A stretch of DNA of 64,000 nucleotides from Ostrinia nubilalis (GCF_963855985.1 NC_087119.1:5248001-5312000), one strand, 5' to 3'. Shown: positions 37,466-49,050, counted from the stretch's first letter. A program made the numbers and translations. The notes: a model not told the origin generated them from the sequence alone.

Positions 37466-37556
37466 GTAGATTTTTTAAAATCCAATTATGTTTGGATTGT
37501 GAAATATTTAAAATAAAAAAAGAATAAAACAAAATAGGGTTTCAAATTACCGATCT

Positions 37557-37746
37557 TTATCTAATTTATAAAGAGGTAATGTTTGTGTGTTTGTATATTT
37601 ATTAAATTGTAAGGGGTAATCTCGGGATCTACTGAACCGATTTTAAACATTCTTTCACCAATAGAAAGCCACATTATATCTGAGTGTAATAGGTTACATA
37701 AAAACCGAAAAATTCTACGCGGGCGAAGCGGCGGGCGGAAAGCTAG
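37557..37746 (+). mobile_element. Helitron-like element, family E
   Basis: Starts near TCTTTATCTAATTTATAAAG and ends GGGCGAAGCGGCGGGCGG then AAAGCTAG before T. The middle has ACTGAACCGATTTTAAAC. Confidence 0.6.
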
Positions 37747-37875
37747 TTTATTTATAATTATGTAAGAGCATAATTATTAAAGTCGAAGTTAAACATTCTT
37801 TATTTGTGTGGATGTATATTAACGAGAGATTTCAAGGCGTCAAATATTTCAAGAAAAAAATTAAAAACTATTAAA

Positions 37876-37911
37876 AAACTAAATTTTGCTCATGAGAGCA
37901 AAATTTAGTTT
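37876..37911. repeat. Perfect 16-bp hairpin with ATGA loop
   Basis: Left arm 37876-37891 AAACTAAATTTTGCTC, loop ATGA, right arm 37896-37911 exactly complementary. Confidence 0.9.
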
Positions 37912-37931
37912 AAAATTTAGCAAAATTTAAA

Positions 37932-37985
37932 ATTTGTCAGAGTAGGTAAAGGCTCCATGAGGAGCCTTTACCTACTCTGACAAAT
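37932..37985. repeat. Perfect 25-bp hairpin with ATGA loop
   Basis: Left arm 37932-37956 starts ATTTGTCAGAGTAGG, loop ATGA 37957-37960, right arm 37961-37985 exactly complementary. It lies 20 bp after the other ATGA hairpin. Confidence 0.92.
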
Positions 37986-38889
37986 CCTAAAGAAGAAACT
38001 AATAATAAAACTATTTAACATTCCTGCAATGAAAAGCTTGATCGGGTACAACACCTCAAGTTATTTCAGAACTTGATTTCATTAAGAGACTCAGAATATC
38101 AAATAGATTAGGTATCTAAAGTCAAACGATTCTGAAATGTCACGTGGCATAAAGTTAGGACTAATAAATAACCCATTAAGATAGTAGCGCCCTCCTGTCA
38201 ATGACATACCTGGAACGGTAGAGTATTGGACAACTAATAAAAATGCTTTGTCCTAAATGACTGACGGATATCGTAGAGACCTGAAAGTTGGAAGGTGTAT
38301 TCTTCGTATGACGTAGGCATCCGATTTTTCAAAATGGGGTCATGAAATTAAGGGGGTGAAAAAAAGGGGCAAAGTTTGTATGGGACAAAGTGATTCTTTG
38401 GTTCAATCTACTTGAAATTTTGCTTAACAATTCCTTAATATTATAATTCATGAAAAACGTGTAGAAGGGGTAGAAAGTTATTTTGGGAGTCATTTGCTTC
38501 GAAGTTGATATCAATACTAGATACTTACTGCTTTTGATTTAATTACTTTTTATTTTTACAAGTGTTTGAAAACTCCATGTCAGATTGCAATCAATGTCAA
38601 GTGAAATCTCAAATGGAAATGTCTCAATCTCAATGAGGAGGCTCTGCATTTATTCCTAGAATTCCCCTAACACCGTCAAATTACCCTTTCGAATTCAAGA
38701 CAGTGCAGTTTCCCATCAAAATCTGCTTCGCAATGACTTTAAACAAAGCTCAAAGTCAAATTCTAGCGACCTCTGCATAAACTCCTATGAGTGCTCAGAG
38801 CGGGTGCCTGCGGCAGGTAACCCTGTGTGATGCTCAATGCTCATAGTGATTTTCGATACAGAGCCCCGTACATACGTTATACATAAATT

Positions 38890-38925
38890 ATGGAAAGAAA
38901 ACACCCAGACCAATACAAACAAATA
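38890..38925 (-). mobile_element. SINE body fragment
   Basis: GAAAACACCCAGACCAATAC matches the SINE body at about 18915-18950; the tRNA-like head is missing here. Confidence 0.45.
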
Positions 38926-39111
38926 TGTATGCAATTTTAGTATAATATTTTTATTTATTAATAAGCAAAGACTGAACAAAATTGATGCGTGTACTGATTA
39001 ATTAACCACATGCAAAGTTTCGTGAATTGCAACAACTATAATTTATTATCCAAGCTCTAAATAATCGCTACTACGAGTAACTGATCATAAAATGTTTTTC
39101 CAATCGCTCAA

Positions 39112-39222
39112 GCTCCCAAAGAACCTTCCGATAGGTCGGGTGACGTAATCTTGAAATTCTTTTGGCCGGCGCGGAACTTCCGGAAGGTCGGGTGACGCCA
39201 CGCCTCTTTGAACCGTGTTTAC
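39112..39222 (+). repeat. Duplicated TTCCG..GGTCGGGTGACG motif in a GC-rich patch
   Basis: AACCTTCCGATAGGTCGGGT with GACGTAA near 39122 and AACTTCCGGAAGGTCGGGTG with ACGCCAC near 39174, about 52 bp apart. TTCCGGAA (ETS-like palindrome) and TGACG (CRE-like) could be regulatory, or this may be a repeat fragment. Confidence 0.5.
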
Positions 39223-40051
39223 TTTGGCAGTTATATTTTATATTTATTCGATTCTAAAATATATTCCCAAAAGTTCTGAAAGTTGTTTTAATTTGTATCA
39301 CTTGGATATGATTTGTATTAGAAAGTGCTGTGAGTGTGACGCTTGAATGGAAGGAAGTCAACCTAACCTAACCAACTGCGTATTTCTAAACTGCGTATTT
39401 CTATACTGTGTAGCCACGAGAGCTCTTTGGCGCGCTGTCTTCGGCGAAGTATTGCGCGCGCAGATTTTGACAGCGCGAAATACCTACTTTAGCAGAAATA
39501 CCAAGCCTTAAATAATATGTATTTCCCGTGGTTGCAACATTTTTCTTTACTGCTCCGCCCCTATTGACTGTAGGGCAATGTAAGCCTCGATAAATGGGCT
39601 ATCCAACACAAAAATATTTTTTCAAATCGGACCAGTAGTTCCTGAGATTAGCGCGTTCAACCAAAGCCTTATAATATTAGTATAGATTAAACCTATACTC
39701 GACAGTAATGCTAATCGAATCAAATAAATTATCCCTAACCTGTTGAAAGGTTAAAATCTTAGTTCTGATCAAGTCATCACCTACAATTACTATGTTTTTC
39801 AAAAATTTTGATACTCATAATAATAAGTATATCGAATTTGTTTTGTTGAATGGAATAGAAAAATTATGGCAAAATAAACCAAGCATCCTAATTCGAATCC
39901 CGATCCCAGTAGGAATTGGAAAAATGTATGTTACAAAGATTTACTTATTCACTAAAAAGCTGTATTCTTCAGCAGCAAAATAATAACAGAACGCTGCTAG
40001 GTGTTGTACCTATTATAATAAAGGAGTACGTTTTTTAGGCCTTAGGCCTTA

Positions 40052-40270
40052 GGCCCAGTTTTTTGATTTGTAGTTAAAGTAACCAATAGCCAAATTTGAC
40101 AGATGTCAAATGACAAGTGGTTAAATAACAGAAAAATATGTTTTTCGAACAATGGTTAACTGGAGTTTTAATACATTTTTTAACTATTAGTTTACATTTT
40201 GTTAACTTTTAACCATTAGTAGCAAAATTTAACAATTAGTTATTTTAACTATGAATCAAAAAACTGGGCC
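40052..40270. mobile_element. PIF/Harbinger-like MITE (TTA duplication)
   Basis: Ends GGCCCAGTTTTTTGATT and AATCAAAAAACTGGGCC are perfect inverts, TTA at 40049-40051 and 40271-40273. The interior is rich in inverted TTAAC/GTTAA motifs. Confidence 0.8.
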
Positions 40271-40295
40271 TTAGTTGTCTTCCTTCCTACCTTGC

Positions 40296-41034
40296 CAGTG
40301 GGTCTAGTCAAAATGCCATCGCAAAACAATAGGAAGTTTTCACTAATGTCAGTCGCCGCGTCACCAGTAATTCGATTCGATCGGAAAATGGCAGCCAAAA
40401 TGCACATTGAACCACCAACGACGCGGCGATATAAAAGTTCATTCAAAATCGAATAAAAGTTAAAAAATGTCTATGACTTTGCGATTGTTTTTACATTTTT
40501 TAGCTTTTTTTTTTAAATTAGTTTCTTCCTTCTTTCTGCTCTCTATTTACATCTATGGTTCGCTGTCAAATTAGCTGTCAAAACGACATCGCGATACGGA
40601 TTTGTCAAAACAGCCTTAGGGTGGGTTGCACCATCTTAGTTTAACTTTGACAAACGTCTAAAATCTGTCAAACTCCATACAAAAAACACCGGTTAACGTC
40701 ATAGTTACGGTCAAAGTTAGGTGGTGCAACTCACCCTATTGGTTTTCGATATAATCGAAGCTTATCACCGGGGTTTAAGTAATCGCAATGAAAATGGCGG
40801 GTGTTGCGATTCGATTCGATTTTGATTGAGTCTTAAATGCATGTTGGCTAAGCCTTTGTATGGGAAATTTCAATCCAGTCTTTCGATTATCGATAGGTAG
40901 GGCTTTGCGATTCGATTTTTTGCCGTTTGGCTAAGCCTTTTTTGTTATCGACCTCTTTTGCGATTTGTTTATTTGTTTGCGACTGGTTTGCGATGGGTTT
41001 GCGATTTTAAAGTGCGTTTTGACTAGAGCCACTG
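40296..41034. mobile_element. TIR element Y, copy 1
   Basis: Ends CAGTGGGTCTAGTCAAAA and TTTTGACTAGAGCCACTG are inverted. Subterminal repeats of GCGATT / TCGATTCGAT occur on both sides. MITE Z is inside. The element at 56421-57682 is the same family in the opposite orientation. No transposase found. Confidence 0.75.
40619..40736. mobile_element. MITE Z inside element Y, copy 1
   Basis: GGGTGGGTTGCACCATCTTA and GGTGGTGCAACTCACCC ends. The same internal site is occupied in the other Y copy. Confidence 0.8.
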
Positions 41035-41725
41035 CTTATTGTAGAGTCGTGTATATTGTCATAGAAAAGACGTAGAAACTAACATACGAGTAGTTAGACG
41101 TTGACTAGTGCCCAAAAAGGCATGAATGAGAAAGTGCCTCCCAAATTGCGGAAGGTACTTACATAACAAACTCATTAATCAAAATAAGTAATTTGAAAAA
41201 CATAGCTAAAAATATAGTTTCAACCAAAATTCAGATTTTAACTATGATTGCTCACCATTCGGTTGATATCAATATTAATTTATCCGTTGTTCTTCGAAAA
41301 GTAACAAAGCACGCAAAACAGAAAAAAGAATACATTTTTGTGTTTTCATTTCAGGTTCTATTTCCATTTGGTCATTCTGTATTAATTTTTAAATCCGGGA
41401 TACAAATTATTCAATTATGTCTACCCAGGCTGTCTACGAAATGTAGCTAACCATTCACCGGTGGACGCTAAATAAATTAGGGTTCTTAGCTGATTGGTCT
41501 CAGTATCAATATAATGAATATAAACTCAACTACGGAAAACACTTTCCTCCCGTATAACAGCTATAGTAGGTAAGTATCACGTATAATGTTATACCAACTA
41601 TTTATAATGTATAACTGGTATAACTCACGCTCCGCTCCACGGCTTACTTGATTTATTGTAGAATGATGATAAAATAATGCAGTAAATGTTTGATCATTCT
41701 CTTGCAAATCTTGAAGAGATTTCAT

Positions 41726-42121
41726 CAGGGATGTTATGGTATGGATATGAAGTTTCGGTTATGAATATGGTTACGGATATATGAATATTATTATACCGGT
41801 TTCGGTTACTGTTACGGATATGAAATCATTTCGGATTATCCGAAAGTTCGGATAATTTCTGTTACGGATTAATAATTTTCAAAATGTAAAATTCAAATAG
41901 CAAGATGCTACGCGAGCCATATACTTAGCCACTTTATGTACTATGACGGCACCTATGATAATGGTAAAACAGGAGGGGATATCAGATTGTGCCAGGGAAT
42001 GCCAGACAAGTAACAAAATATGTTAAAAAATATTAAGATTTTAGACTCTGCCTTTATCCGAAACTATCCGAAACTTTTGAACCGGTTTCGGTTACGATAA
42101 CGGATATCCATAACATCCCTG
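41726..42121. mobile_element. hAT-like element with CAGGGATGTTATGG ends
   Basis: Left CAGGGATGTTATGG and right CCATAACATCCCTG are inverted, and TTCGGTTA / CGGATA motifs recur internally in both orientations. The flanking 8 bp (GATTTCAT, GGTTTAAC) match only partly, so the duplication has decayed or is absent. Confidence 0.65.
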
Positions 42122-42814
42122 GGTTTAACTTTGTAAATCCGCTCCGTTTCACCCGCCACCAACTTAAGTTAACTAACAGCAACTTAACCAACAGTTAAGT
42201 TTATCGCAAAGCAACCGAAGTTTGTGAGAAAGCAAAGCGGTTTTCAATCTATTCAATTTACACGAATGTTTTACTACTCAATAGTTCAATACGGTTTAGC
42301 CGGCCGCAGTGGAGTTCAAATTTCTAAGTTATTACTTGGTTCTACATGGAAACTCAAGGAAAATGGGAGATAGCAGCTTTATCAAGAATAATTGATTAAA
42401 TAATTTTCATCAGTTTTATTTGCAAAAGCCTCAGAAACCAAATAAATATTTTTTCTTTCTTTCTTATTTTCAAACTCATGTAAGTAGTGCTTAGTGACAG
42501 TTAGTAATATATTTTAATATTATTATTATTAATGAAACATTCAATTTCATGATTTTCAAATACTTACCTACTCGCTACCTCTTAATGAAAATACATACCA
42601 ACCAAATGCAAGTAATTTAAGAAGTCATATTAATCATATTATTATGTACACGAGACATACAAAGTTACTATTCTAAGCGATATACTAAGTATTACGTACC
42701 TAGACCCCATAGGGCGGGCAGCTGTTTCCATAATCTAAATCCCTTGTTGCATGTTAAATTCAGTGAACTGCTCCTGAATCGAATGTACCTACTACTACTA
42801 TTTCTATTTATTTA

Positions 42815-43014
42815 TATTAACCGGCAGACAGTGGTGACTGAGTTTGTTGCGGCGCTTCTTCTCAGCACTTGCCAAATGTTGGTCTCGAAGCGCTGGTAGG
42901 GTAAAAAGATTATGAGACATGTAGAGGCTCCTTAAGAGCATATGACGATTTGTAAGAACTATTTATTGGTCTAAACAAATAAAGAAATTTTGACTTTGAC
43001 TTTGACTTTGACTT
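42815..43014 (+). mobile_element. LINE 3' end with (TTTGAC)n tail
   Basis: ACCGGCAGACAGTGGTGACT ... GAAGCGCTGGTAGGG ... TCTAAACAAATAAAG, then at least four TTTGAC repeats at 42989-43014. Same family as 15985-16270. Confidence 0.7.
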
Positions 43015-44724
43015 TGTTGCGGACCGAGGCTTTGCTTCCAAGTATTACCAGTTGTTATCACGTCAGCAATCAGCTAACCTATTTGCATCTGAGACTATGT
43101 TTTCACGATATTAATTTAGTGTTCTTGTTAATTAAAAATACCTACGAGTACCTCCGTGTATGTTGTTGTTGGCCCTATACTTAATTAGGTTCTGGTTTTT
43201 TAAGACGATTTCTTCTGATGAAATTCTAGTCATCATGCAGGTTATATTATTTGATCATTATTAAAGGTAATTTAAAGTATCGAAGGATGAGAGATTCCTT
43301 CCTGTATAAACGGAAAAATACTTGGAAATTATTTCACAGAACCTGATTCTTGATCATATCAACCCTTCCTAGAACTATATCTTTCCTGTTATTGAGTCAA
43401 ATAACTATGTATTTTGTTTGAATTACCTACTCTTTATGCAAAGTGAGCGTAGTTTTTGCAAACGAGCTTACCAGACTAGACGTTCACACAGCGTTTGAGA
43501 CAAAAAGAAGATTCCTTTGTCTGCCTTTGTTAATAGTACTTATCCCGACATAATTGCTTCTTTTTATAAAACAAGCAAATTACTTAGTATACAGGCAATA
43601 ATGTTTCACGTATGCTAATTTTACGAGTATGCATTCTCGGTACTCTATGAAACCCGTGCTGTTCCTATATTGTCAGCATTTATTACTACAAGTATTATTG
43701 ACGAATGTATCACGCGATTCCACGGAATTTCCAACAAAGTTGTTGATTCGTCATGCCGTATTGATTGTGCTTTGTTCGAAAAAATTTCGCATGCGTAAAA
43801 TTTTTCAGCCGAATTTCCCGGGGTCGAATCGGCTGGAATTCATATGTAAATACATTCCAATCTGGAACACCGGGAATGGAAACAATACGGGATAATGTTA
43901 CGTGTTTCGGGATGAAGCGCGTGTAGCAGACGCGTGTACACACATTCAGCTTATTAACCCCTCGCGCCCGAGGCTAAGCTCAACGTATGCAAGAAGTTTA
44001 CACAATACAAAAATTATTATGAAAGTCTACATTGTAATCAAAAAGACATCAATTTTCAAAATGAATCCAAGTAGGTAGACTAAAATCAAAACTATAAAAC
44101 TCTTTGATAATTACGTTAAAATTTCAATTTACCTAATTAGCAACAAGACAAAGCCCGTTTCATGTACCTTACTTGAAATTAAAAAATCACAGATAAATCT
44201 GTAAAAAACAAAAGCAGCACATACTGCTGAAAGAATTTTCAGTGCCCACTTTTGCTTCCTGAAATTACTACTAAAAACGCTCCAACGTCTGTTTTAACAA
44301 GTAGATAAAACCGTGTGGGTCCCATTCTTCAGTAAATGCAGTATATCGCAGCTAAAACAAGCTAAAGCAGCTAACAATACACACACCTGGTACGCCATTT
44401 GCGGGATCCCTCCATCCGGGCTTTGAATCAAATTTGCAGTGTGTATGGAACGTGATTTCCAACCGTCGTTTTGCAGCTATTTAATGACGTCTGTATGTAC
44501 GACGGAAATAAGCCAGCAGTGTGTTTATCGAGTTTTATGGAACGCGTATTTCTCCGATTTGATTTTGAGCAATCCGGCCTAACGGAGCGAGGGCGGGAAA
44601 CGTTTGGCGGTTATGGATAAAGCTTCAATACTGTTACAAAAGATTTTTATGAAAAACGCTCTACTTGAAGTCTTTATGATGACAAAACATGCTTGAGCTT
44701 GAATTTAGTTTTAAACGTTTTTTC
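43015..44724. other. Intron stretch without recognised features
   Basis: Mostly AT-rich. Two moderately GC-rich patches (43770-43890 and 44390-44620) show no ORF or TIR that I can interpret. Confidence 0.45.
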
Positions 44725-45000
44725 GTTAGTCATCATCATCATTCCACTGCTGAACATAGGCCTCCCCCAATGTTTTCCATGTTGATCGATTGGTAGCGGC
44801 CTGCGTCCAGCGCCTTCCTGACTTTTATGATGTCGTCGGTCCACCTTGTGGATGGACATCACACGCTGCGTTTTCGGGTACGCGGCCTCCACTCCAGAAC
44901 CTTGCTGCCCCATCGGCTGTCAGTTCTGTGTACTATGTGCCCTGCCCATTGCCACTTCAGTTTGCTAATCCGTCTGGCTATGTCTGAGAATTTTTCGATC
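44725..45000 (-). mobile_element. RTE-type LINE 3' fragment
   Basis: On the minus strand it carries the conserved tail (TGGACCGACGACATCATAAA, then GGCCTATGTTCAGCAGTGGA) and ends in (ATG)n, seen as TCATCATCATCAT at 44729-44741. Frameshifted. Confidence 0.7.
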
Positions 45001-45254
45001 TCGTAAAGAAACACTGAAATTCTTTAAACAAAAATACACTCTTACAAAATTATACAAATTTCACGCGGAAAACCTAACTTTGCTTATTCTAATTGTTATT
45101 ACAATGTAGATACATAAGTGCTTGAAAACAATCGCTTCTGCGGTCAATTCCAAATCAGACGTCCTTCCAATGTTTGCAACCGCAATGTTTGTACCAATCA
45201 ATTTGTTCTAATCCCAACTTGCTGTTGCTACAACCGCTATCACAAATAGTTTTA

Positions 45255-45540
45255 AGGCCCCTCGCCCACGGCGACTTTTTGTAGCGATGCAGTAGCGATT
45301 CTGTCGCGCGTTCGCATCGATACAGTCGCAATGCGGTCGCTAGCTGTGTGGCCTCGCCCACATAAACACGATTCAGTCGTGATGCAAACGCGATACTGTC
45401 GCGATGCAAACGCCACCTCCGTTCTCTACGCGATGCAATCGACGAAGCACGATGCACTTCTGTAGCGCGTTGCAAATGCGACTGATAGCGATGCTGTCGC
45501 TCGTTTACGAAACGCGCATCACTACAAAAAGGATGGGCCT
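45255..45540. mobile_element. TIR element with iterated GCGATGC motif
   Basis: Ends AGGCCCCTCGCC...CTTTTTGTAGCGATGC and GCGCATCACTACAAAAAGGATGGGCCT are inverted, with a short gap in one arm. About seven CGATGC motifs (or one-base variants), linked by TGTCGC, fill 285 bp. GC-rich against an AT-rich background. The minus-strand 106-codon frame across it appears to be a by-product. Confidence 0.6.
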
Positions 45541-45759
45541 AAAACATGGATTTCTGTTAAACTTGCGTCTATACATAAAGTCAGTTGCACAAGCTCCCAC
45601 TACTGATACACTTGCATACTAGTTCCTTGCGCATGTTATCAACTGGCATTGTGTACGAGCATACGTTAAGTGGTATGTTTTAAATTTTTTATTTTGGATT
45701 TTAAATTGTTTTACCTACTTAGGAATAGAGGCATACAAGGACGCAAATTACATTGTGTC

Positions 45760-45885
45760 GTAAGCCGATCATTGGATTGGCACATCGTGAAATGACGGCA
45801 CATCGCAATAGGTATGGCCGGCCAAATCATGAACTGCCGACATTTCACGATGTGCCCGGGCATTTCAACGATCGGCAAACCGTTT
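45760..45885. repeat. Inverted repeat of about 125 bp
   Basis: GGCACATCGTGAAATG and CATTTCACGATGTGCC are exact inverts; the outer GCCGATCATTGG and CAACGATCGGC also pair. A small fold-back, family unknown. Confidence 0.65.
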
Positions 45886-46354
45886 AATAGCACCTTTACC
45901 GTTGAGCATGACGTGCTTCAAGCATTTGTATCGCCGCCTTCATAAATTTAACGTTTGCCTTTCAAATAAGTATTTTGCTACTCTCATAACACAGCGCCAA
46001 AGCAGAATGGTTTCGTCAAAATATAATAATATCTACGTACAGTAAGAAAACAAAAGACGATTGAAATAATAACGGTACGAGAAAGCGGCTCCATCACCCT
46101 TTATCTTGGCAATGTTATTTTTGCGTTAACATAGATACATAAACATGGTTATGGTGTGTTTTAAAAGCAAGATAAATCGTTTTGTAGTAGAAATGTGTTG
46201 CGATTCCAGACACTGAAACAAAAATATTCGATTGTTTTAACTAGCTTTAACAATACAACATTACGTAAAAAGTATTTTTAAAAGAGGACTACGAGTAACA
46301 TTAAAAGTATAGAATTTATGTTTTAAATTCACGGTAAAATAAAATTATTACATC

Positions 46355-46496
46355 TGTTACAGTCAAAACTCATAATTATAGTCGGTCAAAACCACTTTTG
46401 ACTGATTTTCCCGAATATGATTTTCCCAGTCAAAAGTTTTGGCAGCTTTTTACAGTCCAATGTGGTTTTGACCGATTATGAGTTTTGCCTGTAACA
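46355..46496. mobile_element. MITE with GTTACAGNCAAAACTCATAAT ends
   Basis: GTTACAGTCAAAACTCATAA against TTATGAGTTTTGCCTGTAAC; the GGTCAAAACCAC motif is also inverted inside. 142 bp. Confidence 0.7.
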
Positions 46497-46908
46497 TTAT
46501 TATATCTATTGTGAATAACCAATTGTAGCTGAAACAAGTAGTTATCGTATAGTTAAAAGTAAGCAACAGGTTGCGTTTCAAAACCACCAACCGGAAATTG
46601 TGGTTAAAGTAAGTTTCCTTTACGCTCAGGTGAATTAAATACTGTCCAATCAATTGAATCGTTCAGCCGACTTGAGATCCAGGGGATCGAATAGCGATGA
46701 ATGGCGCCCGACACAAAAGCCGCCGGAAGTGGTCCCTCACAGAGAACCAGCTAGAGCGGAAGTGCGGATTACCTGAACGGAAGTAGTTAGCGCGGGACGC
46801 AAATCAAACTATTATGGGTTAAGCCGAGCCTCGATCAGGCAGCCGAGTTTTCCAGATAGGTTAGGTGAAGATTATGTCACAGAATAATTATGACAGCAGC
46901 TGCATAAT

Positions 46909-47763
46909 TTATACTTATAATAAAATCTGTAGAGAGGTCAATTCTGTACATGAAATATATTTCCAAAATAACTATCAGGGGGTGATTAGTGATCAATACT
47001 GATGCCAAAAATGCAATCAGTAAAATTTTTGTCTGTCTGTGTGTCTGTCTGTATGTTCCTTATAGAAACAAAAACTACTTGACGGATTTTAACGAAACTT
47101 GGTACAATTATTCTTAATACTCCTGGGCAGGTTATAGGATACTTAGGAATTCCCACGGGAACGGGAATTAGAGGGAAAATCTTTTTGTATGAAAAATCTA
47201 AACCGCTTAAGTTAGACGCTTGAAATTTGGCATGCAGGTACCTCAGTAAACTTAAAGCTTAGTTACAATAGGATATTTAAAAATTCCCACGGGAACGGGA
47301 GTTAGCGGGAAAAAACATTTGTATGAAAAATCTAAACCGCTTAAGTTAGACGCTTGAAATTTGGCATGCAGGTACCTTAGTAAACTTAAAGCTTAGTTAC
47401 AACAGGATATTGCAAAATTCCCACGGGAACGGGAGTTAGCGGGAAAAAACATTTGTATGAAAATATCTAAACCGCGTAAGATAGACGCTTGAAATTTGGC
47501 ATGCAGGTACCTTAGTAAACTTAAAGCTTAGTTACAACAGGATATTGCAAAATTCCCACGGGAACGGGAGATAGCGGGAAAAAACATTTGTATGAAAAAT
47601 CTAAACCGCTTAAGTTAGACGCTTGAAATTTGGCATGCAGGTACCTTAGTAAACTTAAAGCTTAGTTACAACAGGATATTGCAAAATTCCCACGGGAACG
47701 GGAGTTAGCGGGAAAAAACATTTGTACGAAAATATCTAAACCGTGTAAGATAGACGCTTGAAA
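46909..47763 (+). mobile_element. Helitron-like element, family A, copy 4, with 134-bp repeat expansion, 3' truncated
   Basis: Typical 5' end. The block starting AATTCCCACGGGAACGGGAG is repeated five times with starts near 47150, 47282, 47417, 47551 and 47684. The copy stops at GACGCTTGAAA, where repeat R1 begins, so the hairpin and CTAG are missing. Confidence 0.7.
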
Positions 47764-48310
47764 GGACATTGTCAGAAATCGCCTAAAAAACCGCCCAAAA
47801 ACATTAACCCATCATAATTATTTTCTAATTTTTTTAATACATTAAGCACCCTTTCATTCTAATGGACACTTAAGCATTAAAAAATTAAATAAATAAGTCT
47901 TTTAACGTTTATTCTATAATACTATTACAACTTCCGGACGTTTTGGTGCGTGGCATGGTCTAAAACCTATCAAGTTCCATAATTTTTGCCGATAAAATCT
48001 GTACGAGGCATTACCGTACTTTATTGCTGGGAGTCCATGTATAGTGATGTTCCTGCGGCCATCATAGACAATAAAATATCGATTTTGAAAATAAAATAAA
48101 TCTATTAAACTGCTTTGAAGACTAGATTTGCGTTAAAAGCTAAAAAGATATTGACACTATTACAAGAAGCTATTTAAAGTGTCCAACTGGTCGAAGGTCG
48201 TAAATATAATAAAAATAATTAGGACCATAAACTGATATTCATGGTATCATAACTGTAAAAGTGTCAGAATCCGATGTTGAATCCAATGCCAGTTGAAGTG
48301 AGAGAAACAT
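47764..48310 (-). repeat. Dispersed repeat R1 with a protein-like core, copy 2
   Basis: The minus strand aligns with 3745-4262. Its core is open for about 50 codons and includes YFIVYDGRRNITIHGLPAIK and YRFYRQKLWNLIGF, ending near VVIVL. The other copy is frameshifted in the same region. No family recognised; this could be an exon of an old transposon or a duplicated host exon. Confidence 0.6.
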
Positions 48311-48377
48311 ATATCAACCTAGTATAGTTGCCAGTCTCTCATAATCTATGCCAATGAGGGTTTTCGCGATTGAAAAA

Positions 48378-48520
48378 GCCCCTTTTTTGTATGGAGTTTT
48401 GACGGATTCGATTTTCGATTCGATCAAAAAGTGCGTTTTGTCTAGGGGGGCTGGTTTCTACTGAAAAACTACCTCGTTGCAAGATTTTAATAAAATAATA
48501 AAACCTTTATCTTCTCTTTC
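48378..48520 (-). repeat. Repeat X, copy 1 (inverted relative to 52228)
   Basis: Almost exact reverse complement of 52228-52375: GCCCCTTTTTTGTATGGAG ... GTCTAGGGGGGCTGGTTTCT ... GATAAAGGTTTTATTATTTT when read in reverse. It brackets the Helitron array with the other copy. Confidence 0.75.
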
Positions 48521-48521
48521 A

Positions 48522-49050
48522 TCTAAATATATAAAAGGAGAAACTGACTGACTGACTGACAGATCAACGCACAGCCTAAACGGCTAAACGTAGGCACTTG
48601 AAATTTGGAAGGGACGTAGTTTAGGTACCGTAGAGGTGCACTAAGAAAGGAATTCCCGAAATTCCCACGGGAACGGGAATTAGCGGAAAAATCCTTTTGT
48701 ATGAAAAATCTAAACCGCTTAAGTTAGATGCTTGAAATTTGGTGTGCAGGTACCTTAGTAAACTTAAAGCTTAGGTACAACAGGATATCGTGAAATTCCC
48801 ACGGGAACGGGAGTTAGCGGGAAAAAACATATGTATGAAAAAATCTAAACTGCGTAAGATAGACGCTTGAAATTTGGCATGCAGGTACCTTAGTAAACTT
48901 AAAGCTTAGTTACAACAGGATATTGCAAAATTCCTACGGGAACGGGAGTTAGCGGGAAAAAACATTTGTATGAAAAAAATCTAAACCGCTTAAGATAGAT
49001 GAAGGGGGTAAAACGGGATCCACGCGTACGAAGTCGCGGGCGGCCGCTAG
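48522..49050 (+). mobile_element. Helitron-like element, family B, array unit 1
   Basis: Starts TCTAAATATATAAAAGGAG with (CTGA)n and ends GTCGCGGGCGGCCGCTAG. The interior shares the 134-bp-type units of family A. Nearly identical to unit 2. Confidence 0.75.

Noticed and set aside
39362..39376. Telomeric CCTAA repeat
   Set aside because: Only about two copies of CCTAA occur; too short to be a telomeric tract.
45155..45475. 106-codon minus-strand frame
   Set aside because: Produced by the CGATGC motif array of a TIR element.
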